DNA from: an uncultured Coriobacteriaceae bacterium | GTDB taxonomy: Bacteria > Actinomycetota > Coriobacteriia > Coriobacteriales > Atopobiaceae | Assembly: GCA_902788705.1 (NCBI GenBank) | Contig: CADALE010000001.1 | Coordinates: 1 to 64,000 of the forward strand | Direction of reading: 5' to 3' | Length of the DNA stretch: 64,000 bases | Shown: one piece after another, positions 25,445 to 34,078 of the stretch | Numbering within the stretch: the stretch's first letter is position 1 | How the letters are laid out: each line of letters starts with the position of its first letter | Notes under the pieces: generated by a model | The model's input: the letters and a program-made list of their open reading frames with translations, nothing else | Told to the model about the DNA's origin: nothing | Databases searched by the model: none | Made by a program: the position numbers and the translations under genes

Positions 25445-25471
25445 GCTATCATGTTGCGGCGAGGGTATAAC
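25443..25471 (+). promoter_or_regulatory. Promoter of RelB/DinJ-like antitoxin
   Basis: TTGCTA, a 17-bp spacer, then TATAAC, followed by the small palindrome TACTAAGTA (25478-25486), a possible autoregulatory operator. Confidence 0.6.
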
Positions 25472-25514
25472 AAAAACATACTAAGTAATACCGCAAACGC
25501 AGCAAAAGGGACTC

Positions 25515-25700
25515 ATGAGCGAGAAGATGACCCCAATCGTCGCCAAGGTGCTCCCCACCGAGAAGGACCGGTTCTTCGAGGCGACAGAACTCATAGGCAC
25601 CACACCCTCAAACGCGATTCGCATGTTCATCACGGCTTTCAACCGTGCGGGCACGTTTCCGTTCGAGATCATGCCTCCCGAGACGAAGGGCAAGGTGTAG
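25515..25700 (+). CDS. RelB/DinJ family antitoxin (no toxin partner seen)
   Basis: 61 residues. The ribbon-helix-helix pattern is TPIVAKVLPTEKDRFFEATELIGTTPSNAIRMFITAF, ending with a short PFEIMPP segment as in DinJ antitoxins. Such proteins bind their own promoter as dimers and neutralise a YafQ/RelE mRNase. The expected toxin gene does not follow: 25701-26079 contains only a short unlikely ORF and a hairpin. It may be an orphan or a remnant. The C-terminal toxin-wrapping part is short. The promoter at 25443 is good. Confidence 0.75.
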   Translation: MSEKMTPIVAKVLPTEKDRFFEATELIGTTPSNAIRMFITAFNRAGTFPFEIMPPETKGKV

Positions 25701-25822
25701 CACACGATGCGCGCAGAGATGAGATGGGGCGCCATGAGGCTTGCCATCTGGCTGTCTAGGGCCATGCCCTGCTCCTTCACCGAGCGCCTGCGCAACGCAA
25801 GCGTGAGCAGCTGCATGCGCAT

Positions 25823-25842
25823 GACCTGGCACTAGCCAGGTC
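25823..25842. other. Perfect hairpin in the gap after the antitoxin
   Basis: GACCTGGC and its complement with an ACTA loop. It lies in the ~380-bp stretch (25701-26079) between the antitoxin and paaK, which otherwise holds no gene I can support. No T run on either side. Confidence 0.45.
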
Positions 25843-25982
25843 GCTCGGTCCAGCATCCATGCGCTGCGCCAGGGCTGCGGCGCAGATGGGCGCATGCCTG
25901 GCGCAGGCGGCCCTCTGGCATGCCGTGGCGTCCATCCCGTAACGTCGCGGACCCAACTAGACAAATCCCGCTTACCAAGCAT

Positions 25983-26012
25983 TTGCCGTGCCGTAACATT
26001 CGCGGGTTACTA
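25983..26012 (+). promoter_or_regulatory. Possible promoter of paaK
   Basis: TTGCCG, an 18-bp spacer, then TTACTA, 67 bp before the ATG at 26080. Confidence 0.35.
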
Positions 26013-26079
26013 TGTCTCGGACGCGCAGGGGGCGCGTTCCCTTCCGGGGGATTTCCCCAAACATTTGAAAGGTAGGACC

Positions 26080-27387
26080 ATGAAGAAGCCTCAGGACATC
26101 CTTACGATGCCCCACGAGCAGCTGGAGCAGCTCCAGCTCGAGGGCGTCAAGAAGACCGTGATCGCGTGCTACGAGAACGTGCCGTTTTATCACGACCTCT
26201 TTGACGAGGCAGGCTTTGACCCCTACGCCGTCGAGTCCCTGGACGACCTTGCGAAGGCGCCCTTCACCACCAAGCAGGACCTGCGTGACAACTACCCCTA
26301 CGGCTTCTTTGCCGTGCCCATGAAGGACATCCGCGAGATCCACATGAGCTCCGGCACCACCGGCATCGCCACTGTGGGCGGCTACACCGAGCACGACCTC
26401 GAGATCTGGAGCGATTGCTTTGCCCGCGGCATCTGGTATGCCGACGGCGGCCCCGACGACATCGCCCATATCTGCTACGGCTATGGTCTCTTCACCGGCG
26501 GCCTGGGTGCGCACTACGGCTGCGAGCAGGCAGGCTGCACCACCATCCCCATGAGCGCCGGCAACACCGAGCGCCAGATTCGCGTGCTTCGCGAGATGGG
26601 TTCCACCATCCTGTGCTGCACGCCCAGCTACGCCATGCACATCGCCGACACGGCCATCGCGATGGGCCTCGACCCCAAGAAGGACTTCCACCTGCGCGCG
26701 GGCATCCACGGTGCCGAGGCCTTCTCCGACAACTTCCGCGCCGAGCTCGAGCAGAAGCTCGACTACAAGGTGCTCGACGTGTACGGCCTCACCGAGACCA
26801 TGGGACCGGGCGTGGCGGTGGAGTGCCTGGAGCAGAACGGCCTGCACCTGGCCGAGGACCACTTTGTAGCCGAGATCATCGACCCCGAGACCGGCGAGGT
26901 CCTGCCCGACGGCGAGTGGGGCGAGCTGGTGATTACCACGGTTGACCGCGAGGCCACGCCCGTCGTGCGCTACCGCACCCGCGACATCACCCGCATCATC
27001 CCCGGCGAGTGCCCCTGCGGCCGCACGCACCGCCGCATTGACCGCCTGCATGGACGCACCGACGACATGCTCATCATCCGCGGCGTCAACGTGTTCCCGA
27101 GCCAGATCGAGGACGTCATGAAGACGTTCCCGCAGGTGGCCAGCTGGTACCAGATCGAGCTTACCCGCAAGAACCACCTCGACGTGGTCACCCTCAAGGT
27201 GGAGGTGAACCCCGACTTCGACTTCGACCAGATCAGCGCCATCGAACAGCTGCAGAAGGACATCCAGTCGCGGCTCAAGACAGCTCTGTCCGTGGGCATC
27301 CGTGTTAAGCTGGTGGAACCGAAGACCATCGCCCGCAGCGAGGGCAAGGCCAAGCGCGTCATCGACCTGAGGGGAGACGATAAGTAA
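26080..27387 (+). CDS. paaK: Phenylacetate-CoA ligase (PaaK family)
   Basis: 435-residue acyl-adenylate enzyme. The AMP-binding motif is SSGTTGIATVGGYT (about 90-103), preceded by PFTTKQDLRDNYPYG, which is characteristic of PaaK. Later motifs are DVYGLTETMGPG and a C-terminal RGVNVFPSQIEDV with the C-terminal Lys region (IARSEGKAKRV). It activates phenylacetate or another aryl acid with ATP and CoA. In anaerobes, PaaK is commonly linked with aromatic amino acid fermentation and is often followed by an ACT protein, as here (TAATG overlap). The start follows GGTAGGA; an ORF open upstream is not protein-like. No paa degradation genes are present. Confidence 0.9.
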   Translation: MKKPQDILTMPHEQLEQLQLEGVKKTVIACYENVPFYHDLFDEAGFDPYAVESLDDLAKAPFTTKQDLRDNYPYGFFAVPMKDIREIHMSSGTTGIATVGGYTEHDLEIWSDCFARGIWYADGGPDDIAHICYGYGLFTGGLGAHYGCEQAGCTTIPMSAGNTERQIRVLREMGSTILCCTPSYAMHIADTAIAMGLDPKKDFHLRAGIHGAEAFSDNFRAELEQKLDYKVLDVYGLTETMGPGVAVECLEQNGLHLAEDHFVAEIIDPETGEVLPDGEWGELVITTVDREATPVVRYRTRDITRIIPGECPCGRTHRRIDRLHGRTDDMLIIRGVNVFPSQIEDVMKTFPQVASWYQIELTRKNHLDVVTLKVEVNPDFDFDQISAIEQLQKDIQSRLKTALSVGIRVKLVEPKTIARSEGKAKRVIDLRGDDK

Positions 27388-27815
27388 TGATTATGCAGCT
27401 CACCGTGTTCCTCGAGAACACCGAGGGACGCCTTGCGGCGCTGTGCCGCACCCTGGCTGACGCCAACATCAACATGAGCGCGCTCACCATCGCCGAGACC
27501 AGCGACTACGGCATCGTGCGCATCATCTGCAACGACGTGTTCCGCGCCGTCGACGTGCTGGAGGACGCAGGCTTCCGCGCCACCAAGACCAAGGTGCTGG
27601 CCGTTGAGGTGCCTGACCGTCCGGGCGCCCTGGCCGAGCTCCTTGAGGCGCTGGGCTCGACCAACGTGAACATCGAGTACGGCTACTGCTTCCTGTCCGA
27701 CGGCAACAAGGCCATCGACGTGCTGAAGATCAAGCCGGAGGACCGCACCGCGGCAGAGGACGCCATCTCGGGTGCCGGCTTCAAGCTGCTGCACTGGAAC
27801 GACATCGCGTCGTAG
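27387..27815 (+). CDS. Tandem ACT domain protein
   Basis: 142 residues holding two ACT domains (about 1-66 and 70-140). Typical phrases are NTEGRLAALCRTLADANINM and PDRPGALAELLEAL. ACT domains bind amino acids to regulate enzymes. The start overlaps the paaK stop by one base, so the two are translated together, and a branched-chain or aromatic amino acid probably regulates PaaK. This PaaK-ACT pair recurs in anaerobes. It ends at a strong terminator at 27838. Confidence 0.88.
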   Translation: MIMQLTVFLENTEGRLAALCRTLADANINMSALTIAETSDYGIVRIICNDVFRAVDVLEDAGFRATKTKVLAVEVPDRPGALAELLEALGSTNVNIEYGYCFLSDGNKAIDVLKIKPEDRTAAEDAISGAGFKLLHWNDIAS

Positions 27816-27837
27816 GCAAAAGCGCAGGAAACGCCTG

Positions 27838-27876
27838 GAGGGCCAGAAGGGGAGCCGTTTCCCTTCTGGCCCTCTT
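27838..27876 (+). terminator. Terminator after paaK-ACT
   Basis: Perfect 14-bp stem (27838-27851 with 27861-27874), then TTG. Confidence 0.75.
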
Positions 27877-27914
27877 GCATAGACGGCGGCCCTGCTCAGA
27901 TCGCTTCCGCCGCA

Positions 27915-27954
27915 GCAAAGAAAGGGCCAGCGGGGAGACGTCCCCACTGGCCCT
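27915..27954 (-). terminator. Terminator of the L,D-transpeptidase gene
   Basis: A 12-bp stem GGGCCAGCGGGG/CCCCACTGGCCC region (27924-27935 with 27942-27953), followed on the minus strand by TTTCTTT. Confidence 0.75.
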
Positions 27955-27975
27955 GTTGCTCGTTGTAGGCGTTGG

Positions 27976-29415
27976 CTACCAGTGCACGACCACCTTGTCG
28001 CCCACGTGCACCAGGTTGAACAGCTGCTCGGCCTGCTCGTAGGGCAGGTTTATGCAGCCATGGCTGCCGTTGTAGGTGTAGGTGTCGCCGCCAAACTCGC
28101 TGTCCCAGCGCCAGGTGGCGTCATGCAGGCCGTAGTCGTTGCCGATGAAGCACATCCAGTAGTTCACGTAGCTATTGTAGTAGTCCTCGGGCTTGGGCTC
28201 CTCGCCCTCCTCAAGCACCACGCCGTCGTTCAGGCCTGACAGCACCACGCCCGTCTCCATCGAGTTGATCTCGAACTCGCCGGTGGGGGTGCCGTGACCC
28301 ATGGCCGTGTTGCCCGACACGATGTACGAGCGCCACAGGACGTTGCCGTTCTCGTCGTACAGGCGGGCGTACTGCGTGGTCAGGTTCACGTCGATGTGGC
28401 GGCCGCGCTCGCGGGCGCCCTCCGACTCCTCGGGACGCGTCTGCGTGAGGTTGACGGGTGCCTCCACCGTGCCGCCGTTTGCCTCGAGCACCTGCGCGGT
28501 GAGGTCGGTTGCCAACGCCGCGTTGTCCAGCTGCCAGTCGTGCACCTCGTCCGAGCCGCTCAGGCCGCCAAGGTTCTCGCCAACCCAGTTGCCGATGTTG
28601 CCACGGCTTACCACCATGTGCGTGCCCGTGTCGTCGGAGTCCACGCTTACCCAGTCGCTCAGCAGGTCCTTGTCGGCCGTGGCAACTTCGGACCCGTCGC
28701 GTGTGATGACGATGGGGTTGGAGATGGCCTGGTTGGCGTAGGCCGTGGCCTCCTGCAGCTGCTCGTCGTCCTTGGTGATGGTGGGCTGCAGCAGCTGGTC
28801 GTTGGTAAGCGCGGTGGCACCCCTCAGCTCGAGCAGCGACTGGGAGACCGCCTGCTGGACGGCGGCCGTGTCAAGCTGCGTGCCCAGGGCGTCGGGCACG
28901 ATTACGAAGGCGCCCTGCTCGGTGTCGTAGGTGGCCGTGGCGTTGGTGGGCGGCTCGGCCGTCTCGTTGAAGGCGGCCACCTCCTGGGCAACGCACTCGT
29001 CAAGCAGCCCCTCGTCGAAGGACACGCCCAGCTCGGGGTTGACCGCCCGTCGCGCCATGGCGTCGAACGGCCACAGGCGCGCGTCGTAGAGGGCAAGCGC
29101 CTCGTTGGCGTAGGAGGTGCTGTCTACCGTGAGGGCCACGTCGGGGGCCGAGATGGTGAAGTCGGCGCCAAATCCCACCACGCGCGTGGAGTAGGAGGGC
29201 ACCTCCTGGTCGACGAGGGCGGCCAGCTGCTCGGCGGAGAGCCACGAGGCGTTGACGCCGCCCACGGTGGCGCCGGGCACGAAGTGACTGGAGAAGTAGC
29301 CTACGCCGATGCCGTACACCAAGGCCACGGCTGCGACGGCGCCGCCGATGGCGATGCCCAGTCTCTTGCGGTTAGCCCCCCGCTCAGGGGAGTCGGCGTA
29401 CATGTGAAGAGCCAA
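27976..29415 (-). CDS. L,D-transpeptidase (YkuD) with N-terminal membrane anchor
   Basis: 479-residue envelope enzyme that makes 3-3 peptidoglycan crosslinks or attaches proteins. One membrane helix lies at about 18-42. The middle (about 55-330) contains two repeated PG-binding-like regions with the phrase TVGGVNASWLSAEQ. The C-terminal YkuD domain (about 340-479) ends with the catalytic SHGCINLPYEQAEQL, where Cys is the nucleophile. No ATG has a ribosome site: the TTG at 29415 follows GGAGATGA at 6-7 bp, while the ATG at 29403 does not, so the TTG is preferred. It is divergent from the MBOAT acyltransferase gene. Confidence 0.88.
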   Translation of the reverse strand: MALHMYADSPERGANRKRLGIAIGGAVAAVALVYGIGVGYFSSHFVPGATVGGVNASWLSAEQLAALVDQEVPSYSTRVVGFGADFTISAPDVALTVDSTSYANEALALYDARLWPFDAMARRAVNPELGVSFDEGLLDECVAQEVAAFNETAEPPTNATATYDTEQGAFVIVPDALGTQLDTAAVQQAVSQSLLELRGATALTNDQLLQPTITKDDEQLQEATAYANQAISNPIVITRDGSEVATADKDLLSDWVSVDSDDTGTHMVVSRGNIGNWVGENLGGLSGSDEVHDWQLDNAALATDLTAQVLEANGGTVEAPVNLTQTRPEESEGARERGRHIDVNLTTQYARLYDENGNVLWRSYIVSGNTAMGHGTPTGEFEINSMETGVVLSGLNDGVVLEEGEEPKPEDYYNSYVNYWMCFIGNDYGLHDATWRWDSEFGGDTYTYNGSHGCINLPYEQAEQLFNLVHVGDKVVVHW

Positions 29416-29595
29416 TGGTGGTCATCTCCCGTGTATGATTTGGCTTGCCCACGTCAGTTTTTCGAGCTTCCTATTCTAGCGTATGCCGACATTCGCGTGT
29501 CCAAGTGCGCCGTTTCACCATCGCTTTGTTACCATATATGCACGTGGCTTCGCGTTGCCTTCCGATACCCGAGCAACTAGGGGGCAAGTCCCGCA

Positions 29596-31011
29596 ATGGT
29601 CTTCTCGAGTCTTGCGTTTCTCTTCATATTCCTTCCGGTCACCCTGGCCGCCTACCACCTCGTTCCCACGAGGTATCGCAACGTGGTGCTGCTGGTGTCG
29701 TCGCTGGTGTTCTACGCTTGGGGCGGCCCGCGCTATCTGCCGCTGCTGGCAGGCGAGGCGCTGGTAAGCTGGGCCTTGGCGCTGCTCATTCAGACGGCCC
29801 GCACCGAGCGCGAGAAGTCGCTGCTGCTGGCGCTGGAGTGCGTGGTGCTGCTGGGGCTTCTGGCCTTCTTCAAGTACACGGGCTTCATCCTGGCCAACGT
29901 GCAGGCGCTGACGGGCGGCGAGGGCGACGTGTTCTCGCCGGTGTTGCCCATCGGCATCTCGTTCTACACCTTCCAGCTGATCAGCTACGTGGCCGACGTG
30001 CGCCGCGGCACCGTGGCGGCACAGCCGCGTTATTGGAAGCTGCTGTTGTACTGCTCGTGCTTCCACCAGTGCATCGCCGGCCCCATCGTGCGCTACGAGA
30101 CGGTGGCCAACGAGATAGACCACCGCAGCGCCACGGCCAACGACGTGTACCTGGGCGTCCGTCGCTTCTGCTGTGGCCTGGCCAAGAAGGCCGTGCTTGC
30201 CAACTCGTGTGCCAACGTGGCTGACGCGCTCATTCCCGTGGGCGCCCTGGGTCCGCAGTCGGTGTCGGGGTACTGGCTGGGCATGGTGTTCTACACGCTG
30301 CAGATCTACCTTGACTTCTCGGCCTACTCCGACATGGCCATCGGGCTTGGCCGCATGGTGGGGTTCCACTACCTCGAGAACTTCGATCATCCCTACCAGG
30401 CCCATTCGGTGCAGGACTTCTGGCGCCGCTGGCACATCTCGCTGTCCAGCTTCTTCCGCGACTACGTGTACATCCCCCTGGGCGGCAGCCGCTGCTCGAC
30501 TCCGGCATACGTGCGCAACATGGCGGTGGTGTGGCTGCTCACGGGCCTTTGGCATGGCGCTAGCTGGAACTATGTTCTGTGGGGTGCCTACTACCTTGCC
30601 TTCCTGCTGTTCGAGAAGTTCGTGGTACGCGGCCGCATGCCGCGCGTGCTTGGCCACCCGTTCACGCTGCTGGTGGTGATGGTGGGCTGGGTGCTGTTTA
30701 GGTTCGAGAACTTCGGCGAGCTGGGGCAGGTGCTTGCGGGCATGGTAGGCATCGGGGCCAAGGGCCTCACGTCGCTGTCGGTGCGCACCACGCTTCTTCA
30801 GAATGCCTACCTGCTGGTGCTGAGCATCGTTGCCTGCACGGGCCTTGGCACGTGGCTCCATCGCACCATCGGCATGAAGGCGCGCTCCAACGAGGCAATC
30901 TTCACGGCCTACAGCATCGGCGAGATGGTCCTGCCGGCGGTGCTGCTGCTTGTTTCGGTGGTGGCGCTGGCTGGTGCAAGCTACAACCCGTTCATCTACT
31001 TCCAGTTCTGA
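29596..31011 (+). CDS. MBOAT family O-acyltransferase (AlgI/DltB-like)
   Basis: 471-residue multi-pass membrane protein. It opens MVFSSLAFLFIFLPVTL, as AlgI does, and carries the MBOAT core HSVQDFWRRWHISLSSFFRDYVYIPLGG and the catalytic His in LTGLWHGASWNYVLWG. It transfers acyl (usually acetyl) groups across the membrane to a surface polymer. The next gene, 22 bp on, encodes a DHHW-type partner, the usual arrangement for exopolysaccharide or wall glycopolymer acetylation. Which polymer is unknown; alginate genes are absent. The ribosome site is weak. Confidence 0.9.
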   Translation: MVFSSLAFLFIFLPVTLAAYHLVPTRYRNVVLLVSSLVFYAWGGPRYLPLLAGEALVSWALALLIQTARTEREKSLLLALECVVLLGLLAFFKYTGFILANVQALTGGEGDVFSPVLPIGISFYTFQLISYVADVRRGTVAAQPRYWKLLLYCSCFHQCIAGPIVRYETVANEIDHRSATANDVYLGVRRFCCGLAKKAVLANSCANVADALIPVGALGPQSVSGYWLGMVFYTLQIYLDFSAYSDMAIGLGRMVGFHYLENFDHPYQAHSVQDFWRRWHISLSSFFRDYVYIPLGGSRCSTPAYVRNMAVVWLLTGLWHGASWNYVLWGAYYLAFLLFEKFVVRGRMPRVLGHPFTLLVVMVGWVLFRFENFGELGQVLAGMVGIGAKGLTSLSVRTTLLQNAYLLVLSIVACTGLGTWLHRTIGMKARSNEAIFTAYSIGEMVLPAVLLLVSVVALAGASYNPFIYFQF

Positions 31012-31033
31012 TTTGCCTGAGAGGGGTTTGGGC

Positions 31034-32623
31034 ATGGCAGACGAAAGCCTTGAAACTACTTCGCAGATGCGCGCCCTGCGGGCTGACGACGTCCGGCAGG
31101 ATGGCACAGGAGCCGACGCTACCGCCGTGATGCCGGCTGCCCCGGCGACGCGGCGTCAGGCTACGGGGCAGCGCGCGGCAACGAGGCGCTCGCCCGTCGC
31201 CCACTCTGCCCAGGCCCAGCAGCATCAGGCAGAAAGGCCCGCCGGCGCTGTACGGAAGGCCCCGGCTGGCCCTCGCGACGCCTCGCTCACGCGCCGCGGT
31301 CGCACCCTGGCTCGGCGTCGCCAGCTGGCCGTGCAGGCCTGTGGCGCCCTCCTTGCGTTGGGATGCCTTGTGGGGCTGCTGTTCTTTGCGCGTCCCACCA
31401 CCTCCGAGCTTGAGAAGCGCGAGCTGACGCCCTTTCCGGAGCTAAGCGTTGCGCGCTTCCTTGACGGCTCGTTCTTCTCTGACCTCTCGCTGTGGTATGG
31501 CGACACCTATCCGCTGCGCGAGGTGCTGGTGGGAGCCGGCAACCGCATGAAGTCGCTCTATGGCATCCAGCCCAAGACCCAGCTGGTGGGGGGCAATGTC
31601 GAGGCGGACGACCTTCCTGCCGAGGGGCAGCACACCAAGCGTGACGAGGGCCCGGTTGAGGTGCCCACCGAGCGCGCCATGGCCGAGGCCATCCAGGACC
31701 AGATCATGAAGGGCCTCTATGTGGACGGCGGCGCGGCCTACAACATCTACTACTTCAGCCAGGAGTCGGTCGAGCTGTACGCCGAAGCCATAAACACCTG
31801 TGCCGCAAACGTGGGCGACCAGGCCACTGTGTACTCCATCATCGCCCCCACCAGCGCCGGCGCCGTGCTTGACGAGCAGACCCTCGCGGACCTGGGCGGC
31901 ACCGACCAGCGCCAGGCCATCCGCTACTTCATCAGCCTGTATGACGACTCCGTGCACGGCATCAACGTATACGACACCCTGCGCGAGCACAACGACGAGT
32001 ACATCTACTTCCGCACCGACCACCACTGGACCGAGCTGGGCGCCTACTACGCCTACCTGGCGTTCTGCGAGGATAAGGGCGTCGAGCCATCCGACATCAT
32101 GGGCCGCGAGCGCCTAACCTTCGATGGGTTCCTGGGCACCTTCTACTCGGAGGTGGGCAACTACGAGATGGAGCTCAACCCCGACTACGTGGACGCCTAC
32201 GTTCCCAACTCGACCAACCGCATGACCGTCTGGGACGAGGAGGGCAACGAGCTGGACGTGGACGTCATCACCGACGTGAGCGAGTGGGCTGACTTCTCCA
32301 AGTACAACTGCTTCATCTCGGGCGATCGCCCGCTTAGCAAGATCGTGAACCCCAACAAGCAGGACGGCTCGACGTGCCTGGTGGTCAAGGACTCGTATGG
32401 CTGCGCCTTCGTGCCGCTTCTAGTGGACGACTACGAGACCACGTGGGTCATCGACTTCCGCTACAGCAGCCAGTCGATTCCCGACTTTGTGCTGGAGAAC
32501 GACGTGGACGACGTGATCTTCCTCAACGCCATCGTGCTGGCGGGAACCGACCCGGTGGCAAGCGCGCTGCTGGCACAGGTGCAGGGAGGCCTTTCGGCCC
32601 AGGGCGAGGCAGCCCAGGGCTAG
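31034..32623 (+). CDS. DHHW family acyltransferase partner (AlgJ/AlgX-like)
   Basis: 529 residues. The first ~95 residues are cytoplasmic, basic and low in complexity. A membrane helix follows at about 98-118. The extracytoplasmic domain has the DHHW motif in YFRTDHHWTELGAY and a SGNH-type Ser in VVKDSYGCAFVP. Such proteins complete the acyl transfer begun by MBOAT. Expression with the MBOAT gene is very likely (22-bp gap). The Arg/Gln/Ala-rich N-terminal extension is longer than usual for the family. The start follows GAGGGG. Confidence 0.85.
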   Translation: MADESLETTSQMRALRADDVRQDGTGADATAVMPAAPATRRQATGQRAATRRSPVAHSAQAQQHQAERPAGAVRKAPAGPRDASLTRRGRTLARRRQLAVQACGALLALGCLVGLLFFARPTTSELEKRELTPFPELSVARFLDGSFFSDLSLWYGDTYPLREVLVGAGNRMKSLYGIQPKTQLVGGNVEADDLPAEGQHTKRDEGPVEVPTERAMAEAIQDQIMKGLYVDGGAAYNIYYFSQESVELYAEAINTCAANVGDQATVYSIIAPTSAGAVLDEQTLADLGGTDQRQAIRYFISLYDDSVHGINVYDTLREHNDEYIYFRTDHHWTELGAYYAYLAFCEDKGVEPSDIMGRERLTFDGFLGTFYSEVGNYEMELNPDYVDAYVPNSTNRMTVWDEEGNELDVDVITDVSEWADFSKYNCFISGDRPLSKIVNPNKQDGSTCLVVKDSYGCAFVPLLVDDYETTWVIDFRYSSQSIPDFVLENDVDDVIFLNAIVLAGTDPVASALLAQVQGGLSAQGEAAQG

Positions 32624-32729
32624 GGGCGTACGTGGCACCGCGGCAGTCGCGGCTGCGGGGCTTGGCACAGGGAACGAGGCGCCGTTGCGCGCCATGACTT
32701 AGCCAAAGGCAAGGCAGAAGGGATGGGCA

Positions 32730-33542
32730 ATGGGAAGCTGGACCGATTTGCCGCTCGTGGGGGAGACCTGCGACCTGTGCTACAAGATGTGGGAGAAGGG
32801 CTGGACCCCTGGCGGAGGCGGCAACGTGTCGGTGATCCTTGCCGACGACGAGGTCGCGGCGCTTGGGTATGAGCCGGGAACCGGCCGGGTAGTGCCCTTT
32901 GAGGGCATTCCTGACGGCGTGCGTGGCCGCTACATATTGGTCACGGCCACAGGCTCGGCGTTTCGCGCGCTGAAGGATGATCCCGACCACCTGCTTGGCG
33001 TGATCTACGTGCCTCATGAGGGCGACTGCTACGAGGTGGCTGCCGGCTTTGTGGGAGGACGGCCCACCGGCGAGCTTGACTCGCACCTTGCGGCTCATGC
33101 GGTTCGCCTTGAGGCCGACCCCCAGCATCGCGTGATCATGCACAACCATGCGCGCGCCATCCTCGAGATGACGCATGTGGGGCCGCTTGACGAGCGCGAG
33201 TTCAACCTGGCCCTGTGGCGCATGATTCCCGAGGCCAGCCTGTTCTTGCCCGATGGGCTGGGGCTGGTTGACTGGTGCGTGCCCTGCACGCGCGAGATGG
33301 CGGCGCTCACCCTGGACAAGATGCGCGACCACCGCATCGTGGTCTGGGCGTTCCATGGCATCTTTGGCTCGGGGCGAACGCTTCCCGAGCTCTTTGGCAA
33401 CCTCGAGCTGGCGGAGCTGTGCTGCCAGGCATGGCTGAACGTGCAGCTGTATCCCTCGCGCCATGCGGGCATTCCCGACGAGGGCATCCGTGGCATCTGG
33501 GAGCGGTTCCACGTGACGGAGCACGCCAACTACCTTGACTGA
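32730..33542 (+). CDS. rhaD: Rhamnulose-1-phosphate aldolase (class II aldolase/adducin family)
   Basis: 270 residues, close to the 274 of E. coli RhaD. Motifs visible are GGGGNVSV near the start and the zinc-ligand region HNHARAILEMTH, followed by AFHGIFGSG with the third His. It splits L-rhamnulose-1-phosphate into dihydroxyacetone phosphate and lactaldehyde. RhaA and RhaB are not in the window, so it is isolated here. The ribosome site AGAAGGGA precedes the ATG. Other class II aldolases (fuculose, ribulose) are possible but the length and the residues after the His ligands favour RhaD. Confidence 0.85.
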   Translation: MGSWTDLPLVGETCDLCYKMWEKGWTPGGGGNVSVILADDEVAALGYEPGTGRVVPFEGIPDGVRGRYILVTATGSAFRALKDDPDHLLGVIYVPHEGDCYEVAAGFVGGRPTGELDSHLAAHAVRLEADPQHRVIMHNHARAILEMTHVGPLDEREFNLALWRMIPEASLFLPDGLGLVDWCVPCTREMAALTLDKMRDHRIVVWAFHGIFGSGRTLPELFGNLELAELCCQAWLNVQLYPSRHAGIPDEGIRGIWERFHVTEHANYLD

Positions 33543-33567
33543 CGCTGTGCCCTAACTGGCATGAGGT

Positions 33568-33606
33568 GGACCCGTGCGGTGCCGCAGGCACTGCGCGGGT
33601 CCTCCT
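33568..33606 (+). terminator. Terminator after rhaD
   Basis: 16-bp stem (33568-33583 with 33587-33602) including two wobble pairs and a GCA loop, then TCCTAAT. Confidence 0.7.
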
Positions 33607-33752
33607 AATAGGGCGGTTTATCTGCGCTTATGTGCGACTTGTGGCATCGGGGGCGCCTTCGCGCCTCCGCGAATCCTTTCGGGTAATATACCTCAGTCCG
33701 GTTGAGCAATCCACCGGATAAAAAGAGCCGTTAGACCGAAAGGATATTGACA

Positions 33753-33980
33753 ATGAAGAACGTTAGCGCTATGTGCAACCGTGAGATCAAGGTTTGCGAG
33801 TCCGTCCGCAACGGATGGTACATGAGTGGCCTGTATCGTGCCCTGGTGGACGAGCACGAGCGGTACTTCGAGGCCGACAGCCCCGGAATCCTCTTCAACG
33901 AGGTTGACGGGTGGTTCCTCTCGCATGAGCGAAACCATGCCGACTCGCACCTGCTGGTGAAGTGCGTCGAGGTTCGCTAG
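33753..33980 (+). CDS. Small hypothetical protein
   Basis: 75 residues, unrecognised. Sequence like NREIKVCESVRNGWYMSGLYRALVDEHERYFEADS looks genuine, and GAAAGGAT precedes the ATG. No signal peptide or membrane helix. A short inverted repeat TCCGGT...ACCGGA (33697-33719) lies upstream and could be an operator. It is flanked by terminators, so it is its own transcript. Confidence 0.65.
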   Translation: MKNVSAMCNREIKVCESVRNGWYMSGLYRALVDEHERYFEADSPGILFNEVDGWFLSHERNHADSHLLVKCVEVR

Positions 33981-34009
33981 CCTCCATCCAGGCTTCGTCC
34001 CATAACGCA

Positions 34010-34048
34010 AAGCGCGCCCCATGGCTCATCCCATGGGGCGCGCTTGCT
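34010..34048. terminator. Bidirectional terminator
   Basis: 14-bp perfect stem AGCGCGCCCCATGG and its complement, shared by the small plus-strand gene and the minus-strand sulfatase gene. Confidence 0.8.
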
Positions 34049-34078
34049 ATCTGCGCGTGAAAGCCGACGGGTCTTAAC

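Noticed and set aside
25707-25835. 42-codon ORF in frame after the antitoxin stop
   Set aside because: Met/Arg-rich with no ribosome site and no likeness to RelE/YafQ toxins; it seems to be chance or remnant.
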